The notes: a model not told the origin generated them from the sequence alone. Numbered from the stretch's first letter, positions 35,481 through 45,064 are shown. The stretch: 64,000 nt of DNA from Petropleomorpha daqingensis (GCF_013408985.1 NZ_JACBZT010000001.1:2852001-2916000), one strand, 5' to 3'. A program made the numbers and translations.

Positions 35481-36238
35481 GCACGATCGACGTCAACGCC
35501 GACCTGGGGGAGGGGTTCGGCGTCTGGACGCTGGGGGACGACGACGCCCTGCTCGGCGTGATCACCAGCGCGAACGTCGCCTGCGGGTTCCACGCCGGCG
35601 ACCCGTCGACGATGCGCCGGGTCTGCGCGGGCGCGGTCGAGAACGGTGTGGCGATCGGCGCGCAGGTCTCCTACCGCGATCTCGCGGGGTTCGGCCGCCG
35701 GTTCGTCGACGTCGCGCCCGGCGAGCTGACCGACGACGTCCTCTACCAGCTCGCCGCCCTCGACGGGATCGCGCGGGCCGGCGGCGGACGGGTGCGCTAC
35801 CTGAAGCCGCACGGTGCCCTCTACAACGCCGTCGTCACCCACGAGGCGCAGGCGAAGGCGCTGGTCGAGGCGGTGACCGCCTACGACCGCGAGCTGCCGG
35901 TGCTCGGGCTGCCCGGCTCGGTGTTCCTGCGCAAGGCCGAGGCCGCCGGGCTGCGCACCGTCGCCGAAGGCTTCGCCGACCGCGGGTACACCCCGGAGGG
36001 CACGCTCGTCCCGCGGCGGTCGCCGGGCGCGCTCGTGCACGACCCGCGGGTGGTCGCCGAGCGGGCGGTGCGGATGGCCGCCGAGGGCGTCGTCGTCGCG
36101 GTCGACGGCACCGCGGTCGACGTCGCCGTCGACTCGATCTGCGTGCACGGCGACACACCGGGAGCGGTCGAGCTGGCCCGGGGAGTGCGGACGGCGCTGG
36201 AGGCCGCGGGTCTGGAGATCTCCGCCTTCGTGGCCTGA
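35477..36238 (+). CDS. pxpA: 5-oxoprolinase subunit PxpA (LamB/YcsF)
   Basis: A 253-residue LamB/YcsF protein: [33 protein letters not shown] and [12 protein letters not shown]. With PxpB and PxpC it hydrolyses 5-oxoproline to glutamate using ATP. It is cotranslated with the nitrile hydratase alpha gene but separated from pxpBC by a regulator on the other strand. Confidence 0.92.
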   Translation: MSTIDVNADLGEGFGVWTLGDDDALLGVITSANVACGFHAGDPSTMRRVCAGAVENGVAIGAQVSYRDLAGFGRRFVDVAPGELTDDVLYQLAALDGIARAGGGRVRYLKPHGALYNAVVTHEAQAKALVEAVTAYDRELPVLGLPGSVFLRKAEAAGLRTVAEGFADRGYTPEGTLVPRRSPGALVHDPRVVAERAVRMAAEGVVVAVDGTAVDVAVDSICVHGDTPGAVELARGVRTALEAAGLEISAFVA

Positions 36239-36239
36239 G

Positions 36240-36971
36240 TCAGCGACCCGGCCCGCGCAGGTCCTGGGGGTCGAGGGCGCCCTCGACGACGTCCTCGGCG
36301 ATGTCGTCCACCGTCCGGTCGGTCGCGTACGCCGCGGCCCGGAGGACGGCCAGGGCGGCGGCCGTGTCGAGCTCGAGGACGATCGCGATCATGCCCATCG
36401 CCTCCCAGACCTTCGCCCGTCGCTCGGCGGTCGGGCCGTGCAGCCATTCCGGGCCGCGGCCGGGCTCCCAGTCCGACCACACCGCGGTCTCCGACAGCGC
36501 GGAGGTGACCAGGTCGGCGACGGCCATCGCCTCGAAGACGTCGAGGTCGGGGACGGAGTCCTCGCCGCTGAAGTAGAGGTCGATCGCTCCCAGCCCGGAG
36601 ATCGCCTCGCGCAGCGGCAGCCCGACGACCGCGCAGTACGGAGTGCGCTGCTGCAGCAGGTCGGCGAACGCCGGCCACCGGCGGCGCAGGTCGCCGTACT
36701 GGGCGAACACCGGCTCGCGGGTCTCCTGCGCGGTCATGCACGGACCCGCGCCGACGGTGAACTGCAGCCGTTCGGCGGTCGCGGCCGCCTCGGAGCTGGC
36801 GCCCAGGGGGATCCGCCGTCCCTCGGGGCCGGAGAGGCTGATGCCGGCGCCGTCGACGGGCAGCATCCGGGCGATCGCCCGGGCCAGGCGGGTCGGCAGC
36901 AGCTCCGGCCCGTCCAGTCCGGCCTCGGTCACCGAGGTCAGCGCCTGCTCGAACCGCCCGGCGATGCTCAC
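36240..36971 (-). CDS. GAF-ANTAR antitermination regulator
   Basis: 243 residues. GAF domain at about 20-165 (AGISLSGPEG...GPCMTAQETREPV), ANTAR RNA-binding domain at about 180-235 (KVWEAMGMIAIVLELDTAAALAVL). ANTAR proteins bind paired hairpins and prevent termination. GTG 36971 has GGAG nine bases upstream. It lies between pxpA and pxpB on the opposite strand; a link to them is possible but no hairpin pair was found. Confidence 0.85.
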   Translation of the reverse strand: MSIAGRFEQALTSVTEAGLDGPELLPTRLARAIARMLPVDGAGISLSGPEGRRIPLGASSEAAATAERLQFTVGAGPCMTAQETREPVFAQYGDLRRRWPAFADLLQQRTPYCAVVGLPLREAISGLGAIDLYFSGEDSVPDLDVFEAMAVADLVTSALSETAVWSDWEPGRGPEWLHGPTAERRAKVWEAMGMIAIVLELDTAAALAVLRAAAYATDRTVDDIAEDVVEGALDPQDLRGPGR

Positions 36972-37037
36972 CGGTGAATTCTCCGCCCGCAGCCGCCCGG
37001 CCGCCGGTCCGGGCGGGGTGCGCGCGATCATGGCCGG

Positions 37038-37658
37038 GTGAGCGACCGCCTCGTCGTGCTGCCGTACGGCGACCGGGCGCTGCTGGTCGAGGTCGACGGG
37101 CTCGACGCGGTCGCCGCCGTCCGCACCGCGCTGGACCACGACCCGCTGCCCGGTCAGGTCGACCTCGTACCGGCCGCCCGCACCGTGCTGGTGCTGCTCG
37201 ACCGGCCGCCGGCCGAGACCGACAGCGCCCGGTTGCGCCGTCTGCCGCTGACCCCGCCCGCCGGGGACGACGCCGTCCGGACGGTGGACCTGCCGGTCGT
37301 CTTCGACGGCCCCGACCTGTCCGACGTCGCCGATCTCACCGGGCGGCCGGTGCCGCAGCTGGTCGAGGAGCTGACCGCCGCCGAGCTCACCGTCGCCTTC
37401 GGCGGCTTCGCGCCGGGCTTCGGCTACCTCACCGGGCTGCCCGAGCACCTGCACGTGCCGCGGCGCAGCACCCCGCGCACCCGGGTGCCGGCCGGCGCGG
37501 TCGGCCTGGCCGGACCGTTCGCCGGCGCGTACCCGCGCGCCTCGCCCGGCGGCTGGCAGCTGGTCGGCCGCACCGACGCCGTGCTGTTCGACGTCGACCG
37601 CGACCCACCCGCACTGCTCATCCCGGGTACCCGGGTGCGGCTGCGGGAGGTGCGCTGA
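37038..37658 (+). CDS. pxpB: 5-oxoprolinase subunit PxpB (KipI-like)
   Basis: A 206-residue cyclophilin-like subunit: LPYGDRALLVEV at the start, AFGGFAPGFGYLTGLP and PRRSTPRTRVPAGAVGLAG as conserved blocks. Historically named allophanate hydrolase subunit 1. GTG 37038 follows GATCAT by six bases. pxpC begins three bases after its stop. Confidence 0.9.
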   Translation: MSDRLVVLPYGDRALLVEVDGLDAVAAVRTALDHDPLPGQVDLVPAARTVLVLLDRPPAETDSARLRRLPLTPPAGDDAVRTVDLPVVFDGPDLSDVADLTGRPVPQLVEELTAAELTVAFGGFAPGFGYLTGLPEHLHVPRRSTPRTRVPAGAVGLAGPFAGAYPRASPGGWQLVGRTDAVLFDVDRDPPALLIPGTRVRLREVR

Positions 37659-37660
37659 GC

Positions 37661-38512
37661 GTGCTGCGCGTGCTCGCGCCCGGGCCGCTGGCCACCGTGC
37701 AGGACGCCGGCCGCCCCGGCTGGGCCGCGATCGGCGTGCCCCGCTCCGGAGCCGCCGACCGCGCCGCGCACGACCTGGCGAACCGGCTCGTCGGCAACCT
37801 CCCCTCGGCGGCCACGGTGGAGGCCACCGCCGGCGGCCTGCGGCTGCGCGCGGAGCGGACGACGCTGGTCGCGGTCACCGGCGCCCCCGTGCCGGTGACC
37901 GTCGCGGGCCGCGCGGCGCCGTGCAACGCGCCGCTGACCGTGCCGGCCGGGGCGGAGCTGGTGCTCGGCACGCCGGCGATCGGACTGCGCAGCTACGTCG
38001 CGGTGCGCGGCGGGGTCGACGTCGCGCAGGTCCTCGGGTCGCGCAGCACCGACCGGCTCAGCGGACTGGGCCCCGAGCCGCTGGCGGCCGGGGACGTGCT
38101 CGCCGTCGGGGACGCGGCAGGCGAGGAGCCGGTCGTCGATGTGGCACCGGTGCGGCCGCCGCCCGATCGGCCGGTGCTGCGGGTGCTGCCCGGTCCGCGC
38201 CGCGACTGGCTGGCGCCCGACGCGTGGACGCGGCTGACCTCGGACGGCTGGACGGTCAGCCCGGACAGCGACCGGGTGGGCCTGCGGCTCACCGGTCCGC
38301 GGCTGGAGCGGGCGCGCGACGACGAGCTGCCCAGCGAGGGGTTGGTGCCCGGCGCGGTGCAGGTGCCCCCGGACGGCGCGCCGGTGCTCTTCCTCGCCGA
38401 CCACCCGGTGACCGGCGGCTACCCGGTGCTCGCCGTCGTCGTCACCGCCGACCTGCCGATGGCGGCCCAGCTGCGTCCCGGCGACGAGCTGCGGTTCAGG
38501 GCCGCCCGTTGA
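37661..38512 (+). CDS. pxpC: 5-oxoprolinase subunit PxpC (KipA-like)
   Basis: A 283-residue biotin-dependent-carboxyltransferase-like subunit: GPLATVQDAGRPGWAAIGVP and RSYVAVRGGVDV, with SDRVGLRLTGP and PSEGLVPGAVQVPPDG in the second half. Completes PxpABC. Its 3' end overlaps the convergent glgA by 17 bp, so no terminator can separate them. Confidence 0.9.
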   Translation: MLRVLAPGPLATVQDAGRPGWAAIGVPRSGAADRAAHDLANRLVGNLPSAATVEATAGGLRLRAERTTLVAVTGAPVPVTVAGRAAPCNAPLTVPAGAELVLGTPAIGLRSYVAVRGGVDVAQVLGSRSTDRLSGLGPEPLAAGDVLAVGDAAGEEPVVDVAPVRPPPDRPVLRVLPGPRRDWLAPDAWTRLTSDGWTVSPDSDRVGLRLTGPRLERARDDELPSEGLVPGAVQVPPDGAPVLFLADHPVTGGYPVLAVVVTADLPMAAQLRPGDELRFRAAR

Positions 38513-39671
38513 GGATCGCGGTGTAGAGCCCCACCGTCTCCTGCGCGATCGCCGGCCAGCCGAAGTCCGAGAGCACGCGCTCCCGGCCCGCGGCGCCCAT
38601 CGCGGCGGCGCGCTGCGGATCGGCGAGCAGCTCGGCGATCCGCGCGGCCAGGCCGGCCTCGAACGCCCGGGGGTCCTCGGGGTCGTAGGGCACCAGCAGG
38701 CCGGTCGTGCCGTCGGCGACCACCTCGGGGATGCCGCCGACGTCGCTGGCGACCACCGCGGTGCCGCAGGCGGCGGCCTCCAGGTTGACGATGCCCAGCG
38801 GCTCGTACACCGACGGGACGACGAACACCGTCGCGCCGGTGATCAGCGGGACGAGCTGCTCGCGGGGGAGCATCGCCTCGATCCACACGATCCCGCCGCG
38901 GCGCTGCTGCAGCGCGGCGACGGCGTCGGCGACCTGCTGCCGCTCCGCCGGGGTGTCGGCCGCACCGGCGCACAGCACCAGCTGGCCGGCCTCCGGCGGC
39001 AGCTGCTCGGCCGCGGCCAGCAGGTGGGCCAGCCCCTTCTGCCGGGTGATCCGGCCGACGAACAGCGCGTACGGCCGGTCGGGGTCGACGCCGAGGGAGC
39101 GGACGACGTCCGGCGCGACGACCGGCCGGTAGGCGTCGGCGTCCACGCCGTTGTGGATCACGTGCACCCGCGCCGGGTCCAGCTCGGGGTAGACGGCCAG
39201 GACGTCGTCGCGCATGCCGTGGCTGACGGCGACGACGGCGTCCGCGGCGAGGTAGGACGTGCGCTCGACCCAGGAGGACAGCCGGTAGCCGCCGCCGAGC
39301 TGGTCGGCCTTCCACGGCCGGCGCGGCTCCAGGGAGTGCGCGGTGATCACGTGCGGGACGCCGTGCACCAGCGTGCTGAGCAGGCCGGCGGTGTTGGCGT
39401 ACCAGGTGTGGCTGTGCACGAGGTCGACGGCGGCGAGCGCGCCGGCGATCTCCACGTCGACGCCCACCGCCTGCAGCGCACCGTTGGCCCCGGCCAGCCC
39501 GGGCGGTACCTCGTGGCCGACGGCGTCCTCGCGCGGCCCGCCGAAGCAGTGGACGTCGAGCTCCGGCCCCGCCGGCAGCGAGCGGAGCGCGGCGACGAGG
39601 TGCTCGACGTGGACACCCGCGCCGCCGTAGACGTCCGGCGGCCACTCCCTGGTCACGATCCCGATGCGCAC
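38496..39671 (-). CDS. glgA: Actinobacterial GlgA/GlgM glycosyltransferase
   Basis: A 391-residue GT4 enzyme. TREWPPDVYGGAGVHVEHL at the N-terminus, VGRITRQKGL and VPSVYEPLGIVNLEAAACG as donor-binding blocks. The mycobacterial orthologue (Rv1212c) uses ADP-glucose, with maltose-1-phosphate synthase activity feeding the GlgE route. It is divergent from glgC, which makes ADP-glucose. GTG 39671 is chosen because TAGGGT lies six bases upstream. Confidence 0.9.
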   Translation of the reverse strand: MRIGIVTREWPPDVYGGAGVHVEHLVAALRSLPAGPELDVHCFGGPREDAVGHEVPPGLAGANGALQAVGVDVEIAGALAAVDLVHSHTWYANTAGLLSTLVHGVPHVITAHSLEPRRPWKADQLGGGYRLSSWVERTSYLAADAVVAVSHGMRDDVLAVYPELDPARVHVIHNGVDADAYRPVVAPDVVRSLGVDPDRPYALFVGRITRQKGLAHLLAAAEQLPPEAGQLVLCAGAADTPAERQQVADAVAALQQRRGGIVWIEAMLPREQLVPLITGATVFVVPSVYEPLGIVNLEAAACGTAVVASDVGGIPEVVADGTTGLLVPYDPEDPRAFEAGLAARIAELLADPQRAAAMGAAGRERVLSDFGWPAIAQETVGLYTAILNGRP

Positions 39672-39683
39672 GCGGTCACCCTA
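39672..39683 (-). promoter_or_regulatory. Leaderless promoter of glgA
   Basis: On the minus strand TAGGGT (39683-39678), six bases, then GTG 39671. Back to back with the glgC promoter. Confidence 0.65.
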
Positions 39684-39731
39684 GGGGGCGTACTCACGCC
39701 GACCGGCGGCGCAGATCGTGCCCTGACCGGC

Positions 39732-39744
39732 TACGTTTCGATTC
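39732..39744 (+). promoter_or_regulatory. Leaderless promoter of glgC
   Basis: TACGTT at 39732-39737, seven bases, then ATG 39745. The 73-bp gap to glgA thus carries two leaderless promoters. Confidence 0.65.
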
Positions 39745-40965
39745 ATGCGCGGCGGTCCACGGGTTCTCGGCATCGTCCTGGCGGGCGGTGAGGGGAAGCG
39801 GCTTGCTCCTCTGACGCAGGACAGGGCCAAGCCGGCGGTCCCGTTCGGGGGCAACTACCGCCTCATCGACTTCGTGCTGTCCAACCTGGTGAACGCCGAG
39901 GTCCGGCAGATCGCCGTCCTGACCCAGTACAAGAGCCACAGCCTCGACCGGCACATCACCACGACGTGGCGGCTGTCGCAGCTGCTGGGCAACTACATCA
40001 CCCCGGTCCCGGCGCAGCAGCGGCTCGGCCCGCGCTGGTACACCGGCAGCGCCGATGCGATCTTCCAGAGCCTCAACCTCATCTACGACGCCCGGCCCGA
40101 CATCGTCATGGTGTTCGGCGCCGACCACGTGTACCGGATGGACCCGGGCCAGATGATCGACCAGCACCTGCAGACCGGTGCCGGGGTGACCATCGCCGGG
40201 CTGCGGGTCCCGCGGCACGAGGCGACCGGGTTCGGCGTCATCGACGCCGACGCCGACGGCAAGGTGCGCGGATTCTTGGAAAAACCAGCGGAGCCGCCCG
40301 GTTTGCCGGACTCGCCCGAGGAGAGCTTCGCCTCCATGGGCAACTACGTCTTCAGCACCGAGATGCTGCTGGAGGCGCTGCGTGCCGACGCCGCGGACGA
40401 GTCGTCGGCCCACGACATGGGCGGCTCGATCATGCCGATGCTGGCCGAGCAGGGCGAGGCCTGGGTCTACGACTTCTCCACCAACATCGTCCCGGGCGCG
40501 ACCGAGCGCGACCACGGCTACTGGCGCGACGTGGGGACGATCGACTCGTACTTCGACGCGCACATGGACCTCGTGTCCGTGACGCCGATCTTCAACCTCT
40601 ACAACGACCGCTGGCCGATCCTCACCTCGCCGCCGCAGCTGCCCCCGGCCAAGTTCGTGCTCGGCGGCCGCGCGGAGGAGTCGATGGTCAGCGCCGGCGC
40701 GATCATCGGCGGTGGCTCGGTGCACCACTCCGTCGTCTCACCGGGCGTGCGGATCGAGCGCGGCGCCCGGGTCGAGGACAGCGTGCTCATGGACGGCGTC
40801 ATCATCGGCGAGGGTGCCTACGTCCGCCGGGCGATCCTCGACAAGAACGTCGTCGTCCCGGCGTGGGCGCGGATCGGCGTCGACCACGACTTCGACAAGC
40901 AGCACTACGACGTCTCCGCCGGCGGCGTCGCCGTCCTCGGCAAGGGCGCCCGCGCCATCGTCTAG
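39745..40965 (+). CDS. glgC: Glucose-1-phosphate adenylyltransferase
   Basis: A 406-residue ADP-glucose pyrophosphorylase: [20 protein letters not shown] (nucleotide binding), [12 protein letters not shown] (catalytic Asp region), [17 protein letters not shown], and a C-terminal left-handed beta-helix ([18 protein letters not shown]). It supplies ADP-glucose to the divergent glgA. It ends overlapping the convergent methyltransferase by 4 bp. Confidence 0.95.
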   Translation: MRGGPRVLGIVLAGGEGKRLAPLTQDRAKPAVPFGGNYRLIDFVLSNLVNAEVRQIAVLTQYKSHSLDRHITTTWRLSQLLGNYITPVPAQQRLGPRWYTGSADAIFQSLNLIYDARPDIVMVFGADHVYRMDPGQMIDQHLQTGAGVTIAGLRVPRHEATGFGVIDADADGKVRGFLEKPAEPPGLPDSPEESFASMGNYVFSTEMLLEALRADAADESSAHDMGGSIMPMLAEQGEAWVYDFSTNIVPGATERDHGYWRDVGTIDSYFDAHMDLVSVTPIFNLYNDRWPILTSPPQLPPAKFVLGGRAEESMVSAGAIIGGGSVHHSVVSPGVRIERGARVEDSVLMDGVIIGEGAYVRRAILDKNVVVPAWARIGVDHDFDKQHYDVSAGGVAVLGKGARAIV

Positions 40966-41630
40966 CGCTTCGTCGGCTCGTTCCGCTTGGTGGCGACCAG
41001 CAGCCCGCTGCCGGCGGGGAGGACGGCGGAGGTCAGCGTCTCGTCCTCGCGGATCGTCCGCGCCAGCTCCCGCCAGGCGACCGTCTGCGGGTCGCGGATC
41101 GCCCGGTCGGCGATCCGGCCACCCGCCAGCAGGCCGTGGAAGGACACCACGCCGCCGGGGTGGAGCAGGTCGAGCAGCGTCGGCAGGTGCGCGCTGTACT
41201 CGCGGGGCGCACCGGCGCAGCTGACCAGGTCGTACGCGCCGGGGGAGAGCCGGGGGAGCACCTCGCCCGGAGTGCCGAAGATCAGCCGGGTGCGGCCGGG
41301 CGGGATGCCCGCGTCGGCGAACGCGGCGCGCGCGGAGCGCAGCTGCTCGGGATCGCCGTCCAGGGCGGTCAGGACGCCGTCGGGGCGCATGCCCTGCAGC
41401 AGCCAGAGCCCGGCGATCCCGCCGCCGCCGATCGAGACGACGTGGCGGGCCCCGCCGGTCGCGACCAGGAGGGCGAGCGCGGCACCGGCCGCGGGCTCCA
41501 TCGGCGGGGTGGACAGGCGCATCGCGCGCGCCCGGGTCTCGACGAGCGCGGGGGACTCGACCGCGTAGCGGTCGGCGTAAGCGGCGGCCTCGGTGCTGCC
41601 GGTCGCCGGCGGTCCCTCGGCTCTCATCAC
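40962..41630 (-). CDS. Class I SAM-dependent O-methyltransferase
   Basis: A 222-residue methyltransferase equivalent to Rv1220c, which also lies divergent to sig[20 protein letters not shown] is the SAM-binding loop (with Ser-Ile-Gly-Gly-Gly in place of the usual G-x-G-x-G) and [10 protein letters not shown] the acidic loop. Substrate unknown. GTG 41630 directly followed by ATG is chosen because TACCCT lies six bases upstream. Confidence 0.85.
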   Translation of the reverse strand: MMRAEGPPATGSTEAAAYADRYAVESPALVETRARAMRLSTPPMEPAAGAALALLVATGGARHVVSIGGGGIAGLWLLQGMRPDGVLTALDGDPEQLRSARAAFADAGIPPGRTRLIFGTPGEVLPRLSPGAYDLVSCAGAPREYSAHLPTLLDLLHPGGVVSFHGLLAGGRIADRAIRDPQTVAWRELARTIREDETLTSAVLPAGSGLLVATKRNEPTKR

Positions 41631-41642
41631 CGGCCGAGGGTA
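41631..41642 (-). promoter_or_regulatory. Leaderless promoter of the O-methyltransferase gene
   Basis: On the minus strand TACCCT (41642-41637), six bases, then GTG 41630. Confidence 0.65.
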
Positions 41643-41711
41643 GTGGGCGCCGCGGTCCACGCCGGGCTGCGCCGCGTCGGGGCGCCCGTTCCCTGGGAGT
41701 TCGCTGTGGGC

Positions 41712-41739
41712 GGGAACACGTCGTCCCAGCTCGTCCGTT
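41712..41739 (+). promoter_or_regulatory. Candidate SigE-type autoregulated promoter
   Basis: GGGAAC at 41712-41717 and CGTT at 41736-41739, 18 bases apart, resemble the ECF pattern GGAAC...CGTT used by SigE. It ends nine bases before the sigE start. The spacing is one or two bases longer than usual, so this is tentative. Confidence 0.4.
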
Positions 41740-41748
41740 GGTGCTTCT

Positions 41749-42378
41749 GTGCGCCTGACGCGAGCACTGCCGCCTGCCCCCGCCCCGGTAGCGGCGGTCT
41801 CGGAACCCGACCCGGAGCCGGTGGTCGTCCCCGCCGCCGGCGAGTGGGTCGCGCCGTCGTGGGAGCAGGTCGTGCGCGAGCACTCGGCACGGGTCTACCG
41901 GCTGGCCTACCGCCTGTCCGGCAACGCCCAGGACGCCGAGGACCTGACCCAGGAGACCTTCGTCCGCGTCTTCCGGTCGCTGGCCGACTTCACCCCCGGC
42001 ACGTTCGAGGGCTGGCTGCACCGGATCACCACGAACCTGTTCCTGGACATGGTCCGGCGCCGGCAGCGGATCCGGTTCGACGCGCTGCCCGAGGACACCG
42101 AGCGGCTGCCCGGGACGGCGCCGTCCCCGGAGCAGGTCTACGCCGACACCCACCTCGACCCGCAGATCCAGGCGGCACTCGATGCGCTGTCACCGGATTT
42201 CCGCGTCGCGGTCGTGCTCTGCGACATCGAGGGGCTCACCTACGAGGAGATCGCGGCGACCTTGGGCATCAAGCTCGGCACGGTCCGCTCGCGGATCCAC
42301 CGGGGCCGGGTGCAGCTGCGCGAGGCGCTCGCCCACCTGGCGCCCCGCCGTCCGATGGTCGAGGGAGGTCTCGCATGA
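41749..42378 (+). CDS. sigE: ECF RNA polymerase sigma factor SigE
   Basis: A 209-residue group IV sigma factor. Region 2 ([28 protein letters not shown]) and region 4 ([41 protein letters not shown]) are intact; the first 35 residues are a Pro/Ala-rich extension. The order OMT-sigE-rseA-htrA-tatB matches mycobacteria, where SigE controls envelope stress. Its stop overlaps the anti-sigma start (ATGA). Confidence 0.93.
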   Translation: MRLTRALPPAPAPVAAVSEPDPEPVVVPAAGEWVAPSWEQVVREHSARVYRLAYRLSGNAQDAEDLTQETFVRVFRSLADFTPGTFEGWLHRITTNLFLDMVRRRQRIRFDALPEDTERLPGTAPSPEQVYADTHLDPQIQAALDALSPDFRVAVVLCDIEGLTYEEIAATLGIKLGTVRSRIHRGRVQLREALAHLAPRRPMVEGGLA

Positions 42379-42953
42379 GCATCCCGGAAAGTCATCTCGC
42401 CCAGGAGGCGATCGCCGCGCTCGTCGACGGCGAGCTGACCGCAGGTCCCGCCCGGCGGGCCGCGGCGCACCTCACCGGCTGCGCGACGTGCCGCATGGCG
42501 GTGCAGGCGCAGCGGGAGGCCAAGGAGGCGCTGCTGCGGTCGCAGGAGGTCGCCGTCCCCGGTGACCTGCTGTCGCGGCTGTGCGCGATCCCGTTCACCG
42601 CCGACGTGCCCGGGAGCGGAGGCCCGGGAACGCTGGCCGCGGGTCCGGACTCGCTCACCGTCTCCGGCACGCACGGTTCGTGGGCCGTGTCGCTGCGGCC
42701 GCACCGGCCGGGGCGCCACGACGCGACCGCACGCTGGCTGCGCCGGGGGATCACCGGCACGCTCGCCGGCGTCGGCCTGGGCGTGGTCGCCCTCGCGCTG
42801 ACCCTGCCCGCCGCGAACGACGGCGTGCCGTCCGGGCCGGTCGCCCGGCCGTCGGTTCCCGAGGAGCACACTGACGTGGTGCCGCCCGTCGTCCGCACCC
42901 TCACGGTCAGCAACGCGTCGCTGGCCCCCGCCGTCCGTGGCGGTACGCCCTGA
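42375..42953 (+). CDS. rseA: Anti-sigma-E factor RseA
   Basis: A 192-residue zinc-binding anti-sigma factor. ZAS motif H32-LTG-C36-AT-C39. Here a hydrophobic segment at about 125-147 ([20 protein letters not shown]) predicts membrane anchoring with a short extracytoplasmic tail. It should hold SigE inactive at the membrane. Coupled to sigE and followed directly by htrA. Confidence 0.9.
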   Translation: MSIPESHLAQEAIAALVDGELTAGPARRAAAHLTGCATCRMAVQAQREAKEALLRSQEVAVPGDLLSRLCAIPFTADVPGSGGPGTLAAGPDSLTVSGTHGSWAVSLRPHRPGRHDATARWLRRGITGTLAGVGLGVVALALTLPAANDGVPSGPVARPSVPEEHTDVVPPVVRTLTVSNASLAPAVRGGTP

Positions 42954-44512
42954 GCAGCTCCGACGAGCGCCGTCCCGGGCCTGCGGACGACGTCTTCTCC
43001 CGTCCCGAGGGCGCGACCGGCTCCTTCGACGCACCCGCCGACCGCGTGGCGCCACGGCGCACCGCCGTGCCCGAGGCCAACCCCGCGCAGGAGGCCGCGT
43101 TCGGCCGCCCGGCCCAGGTGGGGGGCAGCTTCGCCGGTGACCGGCCGCTGCCGCCGTCCCGGCCTGCGCCGCCCCCGCCACCGGAGGCCGTGCTGCGCGC
43201 GTTCGCCCCGTCCGGCCCCGGCCGCACCGGGCTGCAGGACCCGCCCGGCGGCCGTCCCGGCCGGCGGCGCACCAGCTCCGGGCCGTGGTGGAAGCCCGAC
43301 GCCGCCGCCGACCCGTGGCGCGACCCCCACTCGCCGTCCGGCCTCGGCGCGCCCGCGGTCTACGACGAGGAGGAGGAGCAGGACGGCCCGATCGTCGTCG
43401 ACGCCAAGGGCCGCAGGAAGGTCCGGCTGCGCGACCTGTCGATCCGGCTGTCGGTCCTCGCGCTGCTCGCCGTCCTCCTGGTCGGCGCGATCGGCGGCGG
43501 GGTCGGCTACTTCCTGACCCGCAAGACGGCGGAGACGCCGCTGCTGTCCCAGGACAGCAAGCTCTCGCACGTCTCGCCGGGCATCAGCCGCGAGCCCGGC
43601 TCGGTGGCCGACATCGCCGAGCGGATCATGCCCGCCGTCGTCTCCATCGAGGTGCGGGTCGGCAACTCCGGCGCCACCGGATCCGGCGTGGTCATCGACG
43701 GCGACAACGGCTACATCGTCACCAACAACCACGTCGTCTCCGGTGCGGCGGACAACGCCGACGCCGAGATCCGGGCGGTGTTCTCCGACGGCAGCGGTTC
43801 GGCCGCGCGCATCGTCGGCCGCGACCCGGCCAGCGACGTCGCCGTCATCAAGGTGGACAAGCCCGGCCTGGTCACCGCCTCGCTCGGCGAGTCCGACGAC
43901 GTGGTCGTCGGCGACCCGGTGGTGGCGATCGGCTCGCCTCTGGGCCTGGCCGGCACGGTCACCAGCGGCATCGTCAGCGCGCTCGACCGGCCGGTGCGGC
44001 TGTCCGGCGAGGGCAGCGACACCAACGCCGTCATCAGCGCCATCCAGACCGACGCGCCGATCAACCCGGGCAACTCCGGTGGCGCCCTGGTCGACGCCTC
44101 CGGCGCGGTGGTGGGCATCAACACCGCGATCGCCTCGCTCGGCGGCAACGGCACCAGCGGCGGCTCGATCGGCCTCGGTTTCGCGATCCCGATCGACACG
44201 GTGCGCGAGGTCGCCCAGCAGCTGATCTCGACCGGCTCGGCGGTGCACGCCTCGCTCGGCGTGAACACCCGCTCGGTCACCGACGGCACGCGCGACGGGG
44301 CTCTGGTGCTCAACGTCGAGCCGGGCAGTGCCGGCGCCAAGGCCGGGATCAAGGAGCAGGACGTCGTCATCGCCGTCGACGACCAGCCCGTGGGCAGCTC
44401 CGAGGAGCTGACCGTGGCCATCGATTCGCACAAGCCCGGCGACACGGTGACGATCGAGATCGTGCGCGGCGGGTCGTCGTCCACGGTCAAGGCCACGCTC
44501 GACAAGGCCTGA
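42950..44512 (+). CDS. htrA: Membrane-anchored HtrA/DegP serine protease
   Basis: A 520-residue protease. Pro-rich cytoplasmic N-terminus, one transmembrane helix (about 170-192), trypsin-like domain with His (VTNNHVV), Asp (SDVAVIKVD) and Ser (NPGNSGGAL), then one PDZ domain. Degrades misfolded envelope proteins within the SigE system. The start is placed at CTG 42950, overlapping the rseA stop (CTGA), because the stretch DDVFSRPEGATGSFD upstream of GTG 43046 looks like the conserved N-terminus of actinobacterial HtrA. GTG 43046 is the conservative alternative. Confidence 0.9.
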   Translation: MSSSDERRPGPADDVFSRPEGATGSFDAPADRVAPRRTAVPEANPAQEAAFGRPAQVGGSFAGDRPLPPSRPAPPPPPEAVLRAFAPSGPGRTGLQDPPGGRPGRRRTSSGPWWKPDAAADPWRDPHSPSGLGAPAVYDEEEEQDGPIVVDAKGRRKVRLRDLSIRLSVLALLAVLLVGAIGGGVGYFLTRKTAETPLLSQDSKLSHVSPGISREPGSVADIAERIMPAVVSIEVRVGNSGATGSGVVIDGDNGYIVTNNHVVSGAADNADAEIRAVFSDGSGSAARIVGRDPASDVAVIKVDKPGLVTASLGESDDVVVGDPVVAIGSPLGLAGTVTSGIVSALDRPVRLSGEGSDTNAVISAIQTDAPINPGNSGGALVDASGAVVGINTAIASLGGNGTSGGSIGLGFAIPIDTVREVAQQLISTGSAVHASLGVNTRSVTDGTRDGALVLNVEPGSAGAKAGIKEQDVVIAVDDQPVGSSEELTVAIDSHKPGDTVTIEIVRGGSSSTVKATLDKA

Positions 44513-44555
44513 GTTTCGCCCGGTCCGGGCACAGCCCACGCCCAGGGTGCGCGGC

Positions 44556-44567
44556 TACCCTGGCAGC
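44556..44567 (+). promoter_or_regulatory. Leaderless promoter of tatB
   Basis: TACCCT at 44556-44561, six bases, then GTG 44568. Confidence 0.65.
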
Positions 44568-44960
44568 GTGTTCGACTCGATCGGCTGGGGCGAGATCGTC
44601 GTCCTCGCGCTGGCCGCGCTGTTCATCTTCGGACCCGAGCGGTTGCCGGGCCTGGCGAAGGACGCCGCTCAGGGGCTGAAGAAGGTCCGCGAGGCGATCA
44701 CGGGCATCCGCGAGCAGGTCAGCGACTCGATGGGCGACGACTTCGACGAACTGCGCGACCTCGACCTGCGCAAGTACCACCCGAAGACGTTCATCCGCGA
44801 CCAGCTGTTCGGGGACGACGACGCCCCGACCGTGCACCGCGGCAGTGCCAACGGCTCGGCCGGCCTGGTCAACGGGTCGACCGGAGCGGCGCCGGCGGCC
44901 GCGGCGGCCAAGCCCCGCGATGCGGCGACGCCCCCGCCCTTCGACCTCGACGCGACGTAG
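44568..44960 (+). CDS. tatB: Sec-independent translocase subunit TatB
   Basis: A 130-residue TatB: short periplasmic N-terminus (MFDSIGWGE), one transmembrane helix (IVVLALAALFIFGPERLP), the GPERLPGL hinge, an amphipathic helix, and an Ala/Pro-rich tail. Forms the twin-arginine substrate receptor with TatC, which is elsewhere. GTG 44568 rather than the upstream in-frame 44547, from the leaderless promoter. Confidence 0.92.
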   Translation: MFDSIGWGEIVVLALAALFIFGPERLPGLAKDAAQGLKKVREAITGIREQVSDSMGDDFDELRDLDLRKYHPKTFIRDQLFGDDDAPTVHRGSANGSAGLVNGSTGAAPAAAAAKPRDAATPPPFDLDAT

Positions 44961-44990
44961 CGGAGCCGCCCTGCGAGGCGAGCTGAGGAG

Positions 44991-45010
44991 CGGGGCCCGA
45001 AGGGTCCCCG
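44991..45010 (+). terminator. Possible tatB terminator hairpin
   Basis: CGGGGCCC (44991-44998) and GGGTCCCCG (45002-45010) pair with one bulged T around a 3-base loop, 30 bp after the tatB stop. Confidence 0.4.
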
Positions 45011-45064
45011 ACGAGGCGCGGGCAGCTGCTCAGCGCAGGTCGGGGACGGCTCCTGGTCGCGGTC

